The notes under the pieces: generated by a model | What the model was told of the DNA's origin: nothing | What the model saw: the letters and a program-made list of their open reading frames with translations, nothing else | Databases searched by the model: none | NCBI GenBank assembly: GCA_963821885.1 | Contig: CAWGFN010000002.1 | Coordinates: forward strand, 248,001 to 312,000 | DNA: 64,000 bases | Origin: Oleiagrimonas sp963821885 | Lineage (GTDB): Bacteria > Pseudomonadota > Gammaproteobacteria > Xanthomonadales > Rhodanobacteraceae | Direction of reading: 5' to 3' | Shown: in pieces, positions 9,230 through 20,860 of the stretch | Layout: each line of letters opens with the position of its first letter | How positions within the stretch are numbered: the first letter of the stretch is position 1 | Program-made: the position numbers and the translations under genes

Positions 9230-10570
9230 ATGAAATACATTGTCACGTCCCTCCTGCTAATCCTGACGCTAGCCGCCGCGCCCCTGCACGCGCAGATGCT
9301 GCCGCAGTCGGCCGGCAACAAGCCGCAGATGATCGACCGCATCGTCGCCGTGGTGAACGATGGCGTGATCCTGCAGAGCGACCTGGACCAGGCCATGCAG
9401 AGCGTGGTGCAGCAGTACGCCGGTCACGAGAACGAGCTGCCGCCGCAGCAGATCCTCGAGCGCCAGGTGCTGCAGCGTCTGATCCTGATGAAGCTGCAGG
9501 TGCAGAAGGCCGGCGAGCAGGGCGTGCGGGTATCCAACGACGACATCAACAAGGCCACCGCCGCGGTCGCCCGCCAGAACCACATCAGCGTGGACCAGCT
9601 GCGCGCCGCCGTGACCCAGCAAGGCGGCAGCTTCAGCGATTTCCAGCAGCAGATCGCCGACCAGATCATGGTGCAGCGCCTGCGTGACTCGGTCATCCAG
9701 AGCAATGTCACGGTGAGCGATGCCGAAGTGGACAACCTGCTGAAGAATCCCACCTATACGGAGCAGCAGGTCCACCTTGCCCATATCCGGATCAGCACGC
9801 CGGCCGGCGCGTCGGCGAGCGACATCCAGGCCGCGCAGCAGAAGGCCGAGGCCGCCCTGAAGGCGATCCAGGGTGGCATGAGTTTCGCCTCGGCGGCGAT
9901 CCAGTACTCCGATGCCGACGACGCGCTCAAGGGCGGCGATCTCGGCTGGCGTGGCCTGGACGAGATTCCCACCGGGTTCGTGGACATCGTGGGCAAGATG
10001 AAGCCGGGCCAGATCACCCAGCCGTTGCGCGGACCGAACGGATTCCAGATCCTGCAGCTGGTCGGGCGTCGCGCGCCGAAGACCACGGTGGTCACCGAAT
10101 ACCATGCCCGCCAGATCCTGGTCCGCCCGAGCGAGCTGGTCAGCGACCAGCAGGCGCACAAGAAGATCGACGACATCTACAACCGCATCGTCAACAAGCA
10201 CGAGGACTTCGCCGCGCTGGCCAAGAAGCTCTCCGATGACGACACCACCGCCAACAACGGTGGCGACATGGACTGGTTCCAGGCCAATGCCTGGGGCAGC
10301 GTGATCCAGAAGAAGGTCGAGGCCCTGAAGGATGGTGAAGTGTCCAAGCCTTTCCAGGTCGAGGGCGCCTGGGACATCGTCCAGCGCCTGGGCGTGCGGC
10401 AGAAGGACCGGACCGAGGAAACCCGCCGCAACCAGGCCCGCCAGGCCATCGGCAATCGCAAGGCCCAGGAGGCCTACGAGAATTTCCTTCGCCAGCTGCG
10501 CTCGGAAGCCTACGTGGACATCCGCGTACCCGCGCTGCGCGAGAAGAAGGACGGCAACGGGAAAGGCTGA
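9230..10570 (+). CDS. surA: Periplasmic chaperone/peptidyl-prolyl isomerase SurA
   Basis: A protein of 446 residues that guides unfolded outer-membrane proteins, LptD among them, across the periplasm. It has a signal peptide (hydrophobic stretch to the A-H-A cleavage region near residue 22), a SurA N-terminal chaperone domain (MIDRIVAVVNDGVILQSDL), and two parvulin domains at about residues 178-283 and 290-397, each with the GGDLGW or GGDMDW type signature. A short C-terminal segment closes the chaperone core. ATG 9230 is chosen because it begins the signal peptide directly. The stop TGA shares one base with the ATG of pdxA. Confidence 0.96.
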   Translation: MKYIVTSLLLILTLAAAPLHAQMLPQSAGNKPQMIDRIVAVVNDGVILQSDLDQAMQSVVQQYAGHENELPPQQILERQVLQRLILMKLQVQKAGEQGVRVSNDDINKATAAVARQNHISVDQLRAAVTQQGGSFSDFQQQIADQIMVQRLRDSVIQSNVTVSDAEVDNLLKNPTYTEQQVHLAHIRISTPAGASASDIQAAQQKAEAALKAIQGGMSFASAAIQYSDADDALKGGDLGWRGLDEIPTGFVDIVGKMKPGQITQPLRGPNGFQILQLVGRRAPKTTVVTEYHARQILVRPSELVSDQQAHKKIDDIYNRIVNKHEDFAALAKKLSDDDTTANNGGDMDWFQANAWGSVIQKKVEALKDGEVSKPFQVEGAWDIVQRLGVRQKDRTEETRRNQARQAIGNRKAQEAYENFLRQLRSEAYVDIRVPALREKKDGNGKG

Positions 10571-11595
10571 TGCATAGCGCCGCGGCCACCCTGCCGCGGC
10601 TCGCCGTGACCGCCGGCGAGCCGGCCGGCATTGGCGCCGAACTGGTGGCGCGCCTGGCCATGCAGCCCTTGCCGGCCGATCTCGTCCTCATCGGCGATGC
10701 CGACCAGCTGCGCCGCGCCGCCGCCAGCTGCGGCATCGAGCTGGATATCGGCAACGACGACGGCTCCCGTATCGTCGAACGCCGTCCCGGCCAGCTGCGG
10801 GTCGCGCAGCACGCCTTGCGCGTACCCGAGCAACCCGGCCGCCCCGACCCGCGCAATGCCTTCCAGGTGCTCGGCACCCTGGGCCATGCCGCCGACGGCT
10901 GCATGAGCGGCGAATTCGATGCCGTGGTCACCGCGCCGGTGCAGAAATCGGTGATCAACGACGCCGGCGAGCCGTTCACCGGGCACACCGAATTCTTCGC
11001 CGAGCGCAGTCGCAGCCACGTGGTGATGATGCTGGCCAGCGAGGACGCTGGCGACCGTCCCGCGCTGAGGGTGGCCCTGGCCACCACCCACCTGCCGCTG
11101 CGCGCGGTCCCCGATGCGCTGGATGCGCCGATGCTGACCCGCGCCGTGGGCATCGTGCATGACGCGCTGCGGCGCCAATTCGCCATCGACGCGCCGCGCA
11201 TCGCCCTGCTGGGGCTCAATCCGCATGCCGGCGAGGGCGGGCACCTCGGCCGCGAGGAAATCGAAATCATCGCCCCGGTCATCGCGACCCTGCGCGCGCG
11301 GGGCATGGACCTCATCGGGCCGCTGCCGGCCGATACCGCCTTCGTGCCCGCCATGCGCGAGCGTTACGACGCCGTGCTGGCGATGTATCACGACCAGGCC
11401 CTGCCGGTGCTCAAGAGCGAGGCCTTCGACCGCACCGTCAACATCACCCTCGGGCTGCCCTTCGTGCGTACCTCGGTGGACCACGGCACCGCGCTCGACC
11501 TGGCCGGCCAGGGCCGGGCGAATCCGTCCAGCATGTTCGCGGCCGCGCGACTGGCGCTGCAACTGGCCCGGACCCGGGCGCGCCCCAACCCATGA
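10570..11595 (+). CDS. pdxA: 4-hydroxythreonine-4-phosphate dehydrogenase PdxA
   Basis: A protein of 341 residues that oxidises 4-phosphohydroxy-L-threonine in pyridoxal phosphate synthesis. Signatures seen: GEPAGIG near residue 17, TAPVQKSVIN with GHTEFFAE near 120-140, and the three divalent-metal histidines in THLPLRAV (about 173), NPHAGEGGHLG (about 217-227) and YHDQALPVLK (about 271). It overlaps surA by one base and rsmA by four (ATGA), so it sits inside a tightly coupled operon whose order (surA-pdxA-rsmA-apaG-apaH) is the classic gammaproteobacterial one. Confidence 0.96.
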   Translation: MHSAAATLPRLAVTAGEPAGIGAELVARLAMQPLPADLVLIGDADQLRRAAASCGIELDIGNDDGSRIVERRPGQLRVAQHALRVPEQPGRPDPRNAFQVLGTLGHAADGCMSGEFDAVVTAPVQKSVINDAGEPFTGHTEFFAERSRSHVVMMLASEDAGDRPALRVALATTHLPLRAVPDALDAPMLTRAVGIVHDALRRQFAIDAPRIALLGLNPHAGEGGHLGREEIEIIAPVIATLRARGMDLIGPLPADTAFVPAMRERYDAVLAMYHDQALPVLKSEAFDRTVNITLGLPFVRTSVDHGTALDLAGQGRANPSSMFAAARLALQLARTRARPNP

Positions 11596-12365
11596 CCCGC
11601 GCCAAGAAGCATTTCGGCCAGCATTTCCTGCATGACCGCAGCTACCTGGACCGCATCGTGGCCTGCGTGGCGCCGCGCGACGGCGACCGGCTGGTCGAGA
11701 TCGGCCCGGGCCCGGGCGCGCTGACCCTGCCCCTGCTGGCCAGGGCCGGCCGGCTGACGGCGATCGAGCTCGATCGCGACCTGATCCCCGACCTCAAGGC
11801 GCGGGCCGCGCCGCTGGGCGAATTGCAGGTGATCGAGGCCGACGTGCTGACGGTGGACCTGACCGCCCTGGCCGGCGATGGCCGACTGCGCCTGGTCGGC
11901 AACCTGCCCTACTACATCTCCAGCCCGATTCTTTTCCACTGCATGGCCCATGTCGACGCCCTGGTCGACATGCATTTCATGCTGCAGAAGGAAGTGGTCG
12001 ACCGCATGGCCGCCGCGCCCGGAAGCAAGGCCTACGGACGCCTCAGCGTGATGCTGCAGCTGGTCTGCGAAGTCGACGCCCTGTTCGTGGTGCCGCCGGG
12101 AGCCTTCCGCCCGCCACCGAAGGTCGATTCGGCCGTCGTGCGGCTGCGCCCGCGCCCGCCGGCGCAGCGACCGGACGTGGACGCCGCGCGCCTGGCCGAG
12201 GTGGTCCGCCTGGCGTTCTCGCAACGTCGCAAGACCCTGGCCAACACCCTCAAGCCCCTGTTGTCCGCGGGACAGATCGCCGACTGCGGCATCGACCCGC
12301 GCGCGCGCGCCGAGACCCTCTCGCCCGGCGACTTCGTGACCCTGGCCCGCGCCACGGGCGACTGA
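11592..12365 (+). CDS. rsmA: 16S rRNA dimethyladenosine transferase RsmA (KsgA)
   Basis: A protein of 257 residues that dimethylates the two adjacent adenines in the 3' terminal hairpin of 16S rRNA. The N-terminus KKHFGQHFLHD is diagnostic. The SAM-binding GPGPGALT loop is at residues 39-46, the acidic motif II at AIELDRDL, and the catalytic NLPYYISSPI motif near 104-113. A C-terminal helical domain includes the FSQRRKTLANTLK segment. The start overlaps the pdxA stop as ATGA. The 3' end is followed by a 59-bp gap before apaG. Confidence 0.97.
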   Translation: MTRAKKHFGQHFLHDRSYLDRIVACVAPRDGDRLVEIGPGPGALTLPLLARAGRLTAIELDRDLIPDLKARAAPLGELQVIEADVLTVDLTALAGDGRLRLVGNLPYYISSPILFHCMAHVDALVDMHFMLQKEVVDRMAAAPGSKAYGRLSVMLQLVCEVDALFVVPPGAFRPPPKVDSAVVRLRPRPPAQRPDVDAARLAEVVRLAFSQRRKTLANTLKPLLSAGQIADCGIDPRARAETLSPGDFVTLARATGD

Positions 12366-12424
12366 ACGCGTCGCTTGTCTCCGGCGGACTTGCCCGCCAC
12401 TGCACGGTGCCGGACAATCGCACC

Positions 12425-12808
12425 ATGAACCCTGCGAACCCGTATGCGCTGAGCGTCGAAGTGCGCACCAACTTCGACGAACAAAAGTCCCGCCCGGAAG
12501 ACAACCACTATGTCTTCACCTACACCGTGAGACTGCACAACACCGGCCGCATTCCGGTGCAGCTGCTGGCCCGCCACTGGCTGATCACCGACGCCCACGG
12601 CAGCACCGAGGAGGTTCAGGGCGAGGGCGTGGTCGGCGAGCAGCCGTGGATGCGGCCGGGCGACGACTACGAGTACACCTCTGGCGCCATCCTCAGGACC
12701 GATGTCGGAACCATGCGCGGCAGCTACCAGCTGGTCGCCGACGACGGCACCCATTTCGAGGCCGATATCCCGCAGTTCACGCTGTCCATTCCCCGTACCC
12801 TGCATTGA
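12425..12808 (+). CDS. apaG: ApaG domain protein
   Basis: A protein of 127 residues made almost wholly of the DUF525/ApaG immunoglobulin-like beta sandwich. The family hallmarks V-T-F-YTVRLHNTG, the LLARHWLITDAHG segment, and the glycine-rich VVGEQPWMRPGDDYEYTSG turn are present. Bacterial ApaG has no settled biochemical role; links with Co/Mg tolerance and pyrophosphate binding have been suggested for the family. Its place between rsmA and apaH matches the conserved operon. Confidence 0.95.
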   Translation: MNPANPYALSVEVRTNFDEQKSRPEDNHYVFTYTVRLHNTGRIPVQLLARHWLITDAHGSTEEVQGEGVVGEQPWMRPGDDYEYTSGAILRTDVGTMRGSYQLVADDGTHFEADIPQFTLSIPRTLH

Positions 12809-12839
12809 CCGGACCACAGACCACGGAGGCATGCGCCTG

Positions 12840-13688
12840 ATGGCCGTGTATGCGATCGGCGACGTGCAGGGCTGCTACCCCGAACTGCAACGCCTGCTCG
12901 ACAAGCTGTCTTTCGACCCGGCCGCCGACCGGCTCTGGTTCTGCGGCGACCTGGTCAACCGCGGCGGCGAGTCCCTGGCGGTGCTGCGCATGCTGTACGG
13001 GCTGCGCGACCATCTGGTGGTCACCCTCGGCAATCACGACCTGAGCCTGCTGGCCATCGCCCAGCGCAAGCGCGAGGCCCAGCGCAAGGTCAATCCGGAG
13101 CTTCGCGAGGTGCTGTTCGCCGAGGATGCCCCCGAGTTGCTCGAATGGCTGCGCATGCAGCCGCTGCTGCACGAGGACCGCGAGCTGGGCTGGACCATGG
13201 TGCACGCCGGCCTCGCGCCGCGCTGGGGCATGCGCCAGGCGCGGCGGGCCGCGCGCGAAGTCGAAAACGAGCTGCACGGCAAGAAACACCGGCGCCTGCT
13301 GACCAAGATGTTCGGCAACACGCCCGATTATTGGTCGCCCAAGCAGCGCGTCGAGGAACGCCTCAGGGCCGCCATCAACGTGTTCACGCGCATGCGCTAC
13401 TGCGACGTCAACGGCCGAATCGACTTCCACGACAAGGATCGCCCGGGCACGCAGAAGGCCGGGCTGTACCCCTGGTTCTCGGTCCCCGGCATGCGTCTTC
13501 GCGACACCCGCATCGTCTGCGGACACTGGTCGACCCTGGGCCTGTTCCAGGGCCTGGGCGTCCATGCCATCGATACAGGCTGCGTCTGGGGCGGACAACT
13601 GACCGCACTGCGACTGGACCTGGACGAGCCCCGGGTCATCGGCGTCGACGCCGAGCCCCGCCGCGGCCGGGCTCCGGGGAAGGACTGA
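12840..13688 (+). CDS. apaH: Bis(5'-nucleosyl)-tetraphosphatase, symmetrical (ApaH)
   Basis: A metallophosphatase of 282 residues that splits Ap4A into two ADP and also decaps Np4-capped RNA in enterobacteria. Calcineurin-fold metal motifs are present: GDVQGCYPEL (family GDxHG with Gln in the His position), CGDLVNRGGES, LGNHDLSLL, and a later CGHWSTLG with GCVWGG. The start is ATG 12840 rather than the in-frame ATG 12831, because a GGAGG at 12826-12830 is correctly spaced only for the former. The C-terminal stretch is basic. It is last in the lptD-apaH run and is followed by a strong terminator. Confidence 0.95.
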   Translation: MAVYAIGDVQGCYPELQRLLDKLSFDPAADRLWFCGDLVNRGGESLAVLRMLYGLRDHLVVTLGNHDLSLLAIAQRKREAQRKVNPELREVLFAEDAPELLEWLRMQPLLHEDRELGWTMVHAGLAPRWGMRQARRAAREVENELHGKKHRRLLTKMFGNTPDYWSPKQRVEERLRAAINVFTRMRYCDVNGRIDFHDKDRPGTQKAGLYPWFSVPGMRLRDTRIVCGHWSTLGLFQGLGVHAIDTGCVWGGQLTALRLDLDEPRVIGVDAEPRRGRAPGKD

Positions 13689-13700
13689 GACCGGACGCGA

Positions 13701-13726
13701 AAAACCCCGCCTCGGCGGGGTTTTTC
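13701..13726. terminator. Bidirectional intrinsic terminator between apaH and secA
   Basis: A perfect 12-base inverted repeat with a two-base loop, five A on the left and five T on the right (AAAAACCCCGCC / GGCGGGGTTTTT). It lies between two convergent genes and can stop transcription from both sides. Confidence 0.9.
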
Positions 13727-13752
13727 GATGCATCATGCCGGCCGGTGGCGGC

Positions 13753-16467
<2,715 letters not shown>

Positions 16468-16620
16468 CGAAGATCCGGTTTCGTTAACGAATGGCCGCGA
16501 GGCGCGCGGTCGAATCCGCAATCATACTACGCACGCCTCCCTCCTGCCCCTGCCAATGGTGGCGGAGGCACCCGGTTTCAAGCGGGGGAGCCGGCGCTCG
16601 CGCCCGGGGGCGCGGCCGGA

Positions 16621-17553
16621 TCAGCGGTGACTGCGCACAAAGGCCAGGGGATTGATCACCCGGCCCAGGTACCAGACCTCGAAATGCAGATGCGGGCCGG
16701 TCGAGCGGCCGGTATCACCGGACAGCGAGATCACCTGGCCCACGCGGACGCGCTCCCCGACATGCACCAGCAGCTTGCTGTTGTGGGCAAAACGCGTCAT
16801 GTAGCCATTGCCGTGGTCGATCTCGACCACGTTGCCGTAGCCACTGCGCACGCCGGCATAGGTCACGATGCCCTCGGCCACGGCATGCACCTTGGTGCCG
16901 ACCGGGGTCGCGATGTCCAGGCCGGAGTGGAATTCGCGGTGGCCGTTGAATGGATCGGTGCGGTTGCCGAAATAGGAGGAGATGTAGCCGTTGACGGGCA
17001 TGCCCGTGGGACGCAGGCTCGAGGCGATCTTGCGATCCAGCAACAGGTCCTCGAGGGCCTTGAGCTGGGCCTGCTGGCGGTCGAACCGCGTGGACAGCGT
17101 GCGGATGCTGCTGTTGAGCGTCGTCGGCAGCGCGTAACTGCCCTCGCCATTGTTGTCCTCGGCACCGCCGATCGCCGGCGGCTGGTCGAAGTTGAATTCA
17201 CCATCCTTGAGCTTGCCGGCCTTGGTCAGGCGCTCGCCCAGGGCATCCAGGCGCACCGACTGGGCCTGCAGGTCGCCCAGCTTGACGGCCAGGGCGTTGA
17301 CGTCGCGCTGGGCATCGGCATGCACCTGGGCCAGCTGCTGCTGCTGTTCCAGCAGCTGCTGGCGCATGGCCTGCACCTCGCGCACGGCCGATGCCTTTGG
17401 CCGCACCACGGCCAGGGCCACGGCGGCGCCGAGCCCGGCCACCAGCAGCAACGCGACCGAGGCCCATGCCATCACGCGCACGCGCAAGCCGCGGTCGCCG
17501 GTGTCGTATTTCCTCGGGGCCTGTCTGTTGCGTGGAACGAGTATGATCTGCAT
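16621..17553 (-). CDS. Membrane-anchored M23 family metallopeptidase
   Basis: A protein of 310 residues with one N-terminal transmembrane helix (about 28-50), a coiled-coil linker rich in Gln and Leu (about 56-110), and a LytM/M23 domain. The zinc ligands and catalytic residues are complete: H209 and D213 in HSGLDIA, and H288/H290 in HLHFEV. It is therefore likely to be an active peptidoglycan endopeptidase facing the periplasm, not a degenerate EnvC/NlpD-type activator. It lies upstream of secA on the same strand and divergent from dciA, an arrangement also known near secA in pseudomonads. The start ATG 17553 gives a short basic leader before the helix. Confidence 0.92.
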   Translation of the reverse strand: MQIILVPRNRQAPRKYDTGDRGLRVRVMAWASVALLLVAGLGAAVALAVVRPKASAVREVQAMRQQLLEQQQQLAQVHADAQRDVNALAVKLGDLQAQSVRLDALGERLTKAGKLKDGEFNFDQPPAIGGAEDNNGEGSYALPTTLNSSIRTLSTRFDRQQAQLKALEDLLLDRKIASSLRPTGMPVNGYISSYFGNRTDPFNGHREFHSGLDIATPVGTKVHAVAEGIVTYAGVRSGYGNVVEIDHGNGYMTRFAHNSKLLVHVGERVRVGQVISLSGDTGRSTGPHLHFEVWYLGRVINPLAFVRSHR

Positions 17554-17585
17554 TGCCTGACCGACTTCTATCTGGGTTGTAATTC

Positions 17586-18071
17586 ATGCCATCCCGGCCA
17601 CCACGTCCTTCCCTGGGTCGACGCGACTCCACCGCGAAAGCCGTGGGCGATTGCTCGCCGGTGGCTTCCCTGCGCGAGCATGCCCGCGCCCTCGCCGCGC
17701 TCGATGCGCGGCTGCGTCAATCCTTGCCGGCGCCACTGCGCGAGCAGGTCCGCCTTGCCGACCTGCGCGCGGAGCGCCTGGTCTTCATCACGCCGACGCC
17801 GGCCCTGGCCTCGCGACTGCGCAGCCACGGCGACGACCTTCTCGCTGCCGCGCACCTGATGGGTGCGCAGGCTCGCGCCGTGGTCGTCAAGGTGGCTTCG
17901 ATCCCCACCACCGACACCGATGCGCCGGTCAGGGCAAAACCACTCCCGCACGCCGCCGCGGATCACCTCCGCAAGGCGGCGCAGTCCCTGTCGGACCATG
18001 AATTGAAGGCCCTGTTCCTGAAGCTGGCGTCCTGCGCCGACGATCCGGACGCACACGCGGAGCCGCACTGA
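17586..18071 (+). CDS. dciA: DciA-like DUF721 protein (putative DnaB loader)
   Basis: A protein of 161 residues with the DUF721 pattern: an N-terminal amphipathic helix ARALAALDARLRQSLP, a short beta core (LADLRAERLVFITPTPALASRLR) and a disordered basic-to-acidic tail. DciA is the ancestral loader of the replicative helicase DnaB in bacteria that lack DnaC; assignment rests on the domain pattern. The start ATG 17586 is 32 bp from the divergent M23 gene. It converges on lpxC; about 215 bp between them contain hairpins and unusually AT-rich DNA. Confidence 0.8.
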   Translation: MPSRPPRPSLGRRDSTAKAVGDCSPVASLREHARALAALDARLRQSLPAPLREQVRLADLRAERLVFITPTPALASRLRSHGDDLLAAAHLMGAQARAVVVKVASIPTTDTDAPVRAKPLPHAAADHLRKAAQSLSDHELKALFLKLASCADDPDAHAEPH

Positions 18072-18141
18072 CTCCACGTGACGCGGCCGAAACCGCCGAT
18101 TCGCCACGTATCTCATTGTTTTTTATTTCACGCACCGCGAC

Positions 18142-18165
18142 TGCGACGCGTGTCGCACGGTTTTA
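18142..18165 (+). terminator. Hairpin followed by T-run downstream of dciA
   Basis: The inverted repeat TGCGAC-gcgt-GTCGCA is followed by CGGTTTTA, a plausible weak intrinsic terminator on the plus strand 70 bases after dciA. It stands in an AT-rich stretch unlike the surrounding DNA. Confidence 0.45.
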
Positions 18166-18197
18166 TATCACGTTCAGCTTACTTGCAAAGACATACG

Positions 18198-18219
18198 TCT
18201 CGCCGAACGGTGAGATTTT
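18198..18219 (+). terminator. Second hairpin with TTTT downstream of dciA
   Basis: A 7-bp stem TCTCGCC / GGTGAGA (one G-T pair) with loop GAAC, followed directly by TTTT. It probably ends dciA transcripts, or is the 3' end of an unannotated small RNA between the two hairpins. Confidence 0.5.
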
Positions 18220-18232
18220 CCCGCGCAGGAAA

Positions 18233-18260
18233 CAAAACGCCCCCGGCCAGGCGGGGGCGT
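18233..18260 (-). terminator. Intrinsic terminator of lpxC
   Basis: On the minus strand an 8-bp stem ACGCCCCC / GGGGGCGT with an 8-base loop is followed by TTTTGTTT. It lies 27 bases after the lpxC stop. Confidence 0.8.
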
Positions 18261-18286
18261 CTTCGGTAGCCGACGTGCTCGCGGGC

Positions 18287-19198
18287 CTAGACGGCCTGCG
18301 CCGGATGCACGTAGGAAATCGGCGCCTGCTCGGGATCGTCGAAGCTGACTTCTTCCCAGGCCTCGGCGTCGGCTTCCAGCGCACGCAGCAGCTTGTTGTT
18401 GAGCTCGTGGCCGGACTTGTGGCCGTAGAAGGCGCCGATCAGGCTGTGGCCGAGCATGTACAGGTCGCCGATGGCGTCCAGGATCTTGTGCTTGACGAAC
18501 TCGTCCTCGTAGCGCAGGCCGTCCTCGTTGAGCACGCGATAGTCGTCCAGCACCACGGCGTTGTCCATCGAGCCGCCGAGGCCCAGGTTGCGCTCGCGCA
18601 GCATCTCGATGTCGCGCATGAAACCGAACGTGCGCGCGCGCGAGACTTCCTTCACGAACGAGGTCGTGGAGAAGTCGATTTCCGCGCTGGACGTGCGGTC
18701 GGTGAAGATGGGGTGGTTGAAGTCGATGGAGAAGCCGACCTTGAAGCCGTCGAAGGGCTCGAAACGCGCCCACTTCTCGCCGTCCTCGACCTTGACCGGC
18801 TTCTTGATGCGGATGAAGCGCTTGGGCGCTTCCTGCTCCTCGATGCCGGCCGACTGCAGCAGGAACACGAAGGGGCCCGCGCTGCCGTCCATGATCGGCA
18901 CTTCCGGCGCGGACAGGTCGACATAGGCGTTGTCGATGCCGAGGCCGGCCATGGCCGACATCAGGTGCTCGACGGTGCCCACGCGCACGCCATCCTTGAC
19001 CAGGGTGCTGGACAGTCGGGTATCGCCGACGTTTTCGCAGCGCGAGGGGATCTCGACCGGCTCGGCCAGGTCGGTGCGCCGGAAGATGATGCCGGTGTTG
19101 ACCGGTGCCGGACGCAGGGTCATGTAGACCTTGTCGCCCGTGTGCAGACCCACACCGGTGGCACGGATGATGTTTTTGAGTGTGCGCTGCTTGATCAT
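18287..19198 (-). CDS. lpxC: UDP-3-O-acyl-N-acetylglucosamine deacetylase LpxC
   Basis: A protein of 303 residues that carries out the committed step of lipid A synthesis. The zinc ligands are in place: H78 in TVEHLMSA, H237 and D241 in HKILDAIGD, and the catalytic H264 in GHKSGHE, almost the same numbering as the E. coli enzyme. The start ATG 19198 gives the canonical MIKQRTLKN. The gene follows ftsZ in the transcription direction but is separated by a terminator and about 330 bp, so it probably has its own promoter. The C-terminus is a little acidic and ends HPAQAV; no degradation-tag-like extension is evident. Confidence 0.97.
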   Translation of the reverse strand: MIKQRTLKNIIRATGVGLHTGDKVYMTLRPAPVNTGIIFRRTDLAEPVEIPSRCENVGDTRLSSTLVKDGVRVGTVEHLMSAMAGLGIDNAYVDLSAPEVPIMDGSAGPFVFLLQSAGIEEQEAPKRFIRIKKPVKVEDGEKWARFEPFDGFKVGFSIDFNHPIFTDRTSSAEIDFSTTSFVKEVSRARTFGFMRDIEMLRERNLGLGGSMDNAVVLDDYRVLNEDGLRYEDEFVKHKILDAIGDLYMLGHSLIGAFYGHKSGHELNNKLLRALEADAEAWEEVSFDDPEQAPISYVHPAQAV

Positions 19199-19385
19199 GC
19201 CGGCAACCTTCAAGTGGGGACAGCCGCCCAAAGTAGCGGAAATGCTAACACAGTCTTAACTACCGAGAAAGTGTACTCATGCGTTCAAATGTGACTCGCC
19301 CCGCAGTTCCCGGGCTGTCTGTACGTTGACGTATGTTCACCCCCTGGCCGTGTCCGCTGGGCGGGCCATCGACGCAGCCGGCATA
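19199..19385. other. lpxC upstream region, no gene seen
   Basis: About 190 bp between the lpxC start and the ftsZ terminator. It contains no credible reading frame. A 5-bp inverted repeat TACGT-TG-ACGTA lies near 19322-19333, and the part nearest lpxC is relatively AT-rich, consistent with an lpxC promoter, but I see no pair of good sigma70 hexamers. Confidence 0.4.
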
Positions 19386-19438
19386 ACAAAAAACGCCGTG
19401 CGGCCCATGGCGTTGACACGCCATGCGGAACCGCACGG
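19386..19438 (-). terminator. Terminator after ftsZ (end of dcw cluster)
   Basis: Two nested inverted repeats: an inner stem CATGGCGT-tgac-ACGCCATG and outer arms CCGTGCGG / CCGCACGG. On the minus strand they are followed by CGTTTTTTGTT. It lies about 90 bases beyond the ftsZ stop. Confidence 0.82.
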
Positions 19439-19526
19439 ACAGATTGGACCCGCGCCGGGGACGGGAGTTCCGGCACGGGTGTCGCATCGCGGGCGCCGGG
19501 CCGCCTCCGCGGCCCGCGCACCCGCG

Positions 19527-20723
19527 TCAGTCGGCCTGGCGGCGCAGGAAGGCCGGGATGTCCAGGTAGTTCATGCCCGGGTCGCTGTCGACCTCCGGCT
19601 CGGCCTTGGCCCTGGGCTGCGCACGCGCCTGCGGCTCGGCGTAGTCGACCACCTCGTTGCCGGTACCGGTGCGCAACACCACCGGCCGCGGCGGCTGCGG
19701 CTGTCGCGAGACCTTGCCGTCGCCTCCGTCCTTCATGCCCTGGCGCAGCGGCTGGCGGACGGCGGCGGCCCGGTTCAGGCCGGTGGCGACCACGGTCACG
19801 CGCACCTCGTCCTTGAGCTCCGGATCCAGCGAGGTGCCCAGCACCACGGTGGCATCGTCGCTGGCGAAGTCGTGCACGATGCGGCCGATCTCGTCGAACT
19901 CGCGCATGGTCAGGTTGGGGCCGGCGGTGACGTTGACCAGGATGCCGCAGGCACCGGACAGGTTGACGTCCTCCAGCAGCGGGTTGTTGATCGCCGCCTC
20001 GGCCGCCGCCTGGGCACGATCGTCGCCCTTGGCCGTGCCCGAGCCCATCATCGCCATGCCCATCTCGCTCATCACGGTGCGCACGTCGGCGAAGTCGACG
20101 TTGATCAGGCCGGGGGCCGTGATCAGGTCGGCAATGCCCTGCACCGCGCCCTGCAGCACTTCGTTGGCGGCCTTGAAGGCACTGAGCAGGGTGACTTCGC
20201 GTCCGAGCACGGTCAGCAGCTTCTCGTTGGGCACGGTGATCAGCGAATCGACGTGCTGCTGCAGATCCTCGATGCCCTTGAGCGCCACCTGCATGCGCCG
20301 GCTGCCCTCGAAGGGGAACGGCTTGGTGACCACGGCCACCGTCAGGATGCCCTTCTCCTTGGCCAGCTGCGCCAGCACCGGTGCCGCGCCGGTACCGGTG
20401 CCGCCACCCATGCCGGCGGTGATGAACACCATGTCGGTGCCCTCCAGGATTTCCTCCAGGCGCTCGCGATCCTCCAGGGCAGCCTGGCGGCCGACCTCCG
20501 GATTGGCGCCCGCGCCCAGGCCCTTGGTGACGTTCTCGCCCAGCTGCACGGCCACCTTGGCGCCGCAGTTCTTCATCGCCTGGGCATCTGTGTTGGCGCA
20601 GATGAACTCCACGCCCTCGATATTGGCCTGCAGCATGTGGGCCACGGCGTTGCCGCCGCCACCGCCCACGCCGATGACCTTGATCACCGCATTGGGTGCC
20701 AGTTTTTCGACCAGTTCAAACAT
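19527..20723 (-). CDS. ftsZ: Cell division protein FtsZ
   Basis: A tubulin-like GTPase of 398 residues that forms the division ring. The tubulin signature GGGTGTG is at 106-112, the T7 synergy loop at NVDFADVRTVM, and a flexible basic/proline linker runs from about 320 to 380. The conserved C-terminal peptide is YLDIPAFLRRQAD, the site for FtsA and other partners. GGAGG eight bases before ATG sets the start. It is the last gene of the dcw cluster; a 137-bp gap separates it from ftsA and a nested hairpin terminator follows it. Confidence 0.98.
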   Translation of the reverse strand: MFELVEKLAPNAVIKVIGVGGGGGNAVAHMLQANIEGVEFICANTDAQAMKNCGAKVAVQLGENVTKGLGAGANPEVGRQAALEDRERLEEILEGTDMVFITAGMGGGTGTGAAPVLAQLAKEKGILTVAVVTKPFPFEGSRRMQVALKGIEDLQQHVDSLITVPNEKLLTVLGREVTLLSAFKAANEVLQGAVQGIADLITAPGLINVDFADVRTVMSEMGMAMMGSGTAKGDDRAQAAAEAAINNPLLEDVNLSGACGILVNVTAGPNLTMREFDEIGRIVHDFASDDATVVLGTSLDPELKDEVRVTVVATGLNRAAAVRQPLRQGMKDGGDGKVSRQPQPPRPVVLRTGTGNEVVDYAEPQARAQPRAKAEPEVDSDPGMNYLDIPAFLRRQAD

Positions 20724-20860
20724 TTCCCGTCCTCCGTCTGTGTTGCATGCTTGTCGTTGTTGCCCGGACGCGGCGTCTCCGCCGTGGCCGGGTTGGCGGG
20801 CTCGCCCGCCGGGTTGCGCCTCCGTGCGCAGCCATTCCTGTCCGCCGGGCCGGGGCCCGG

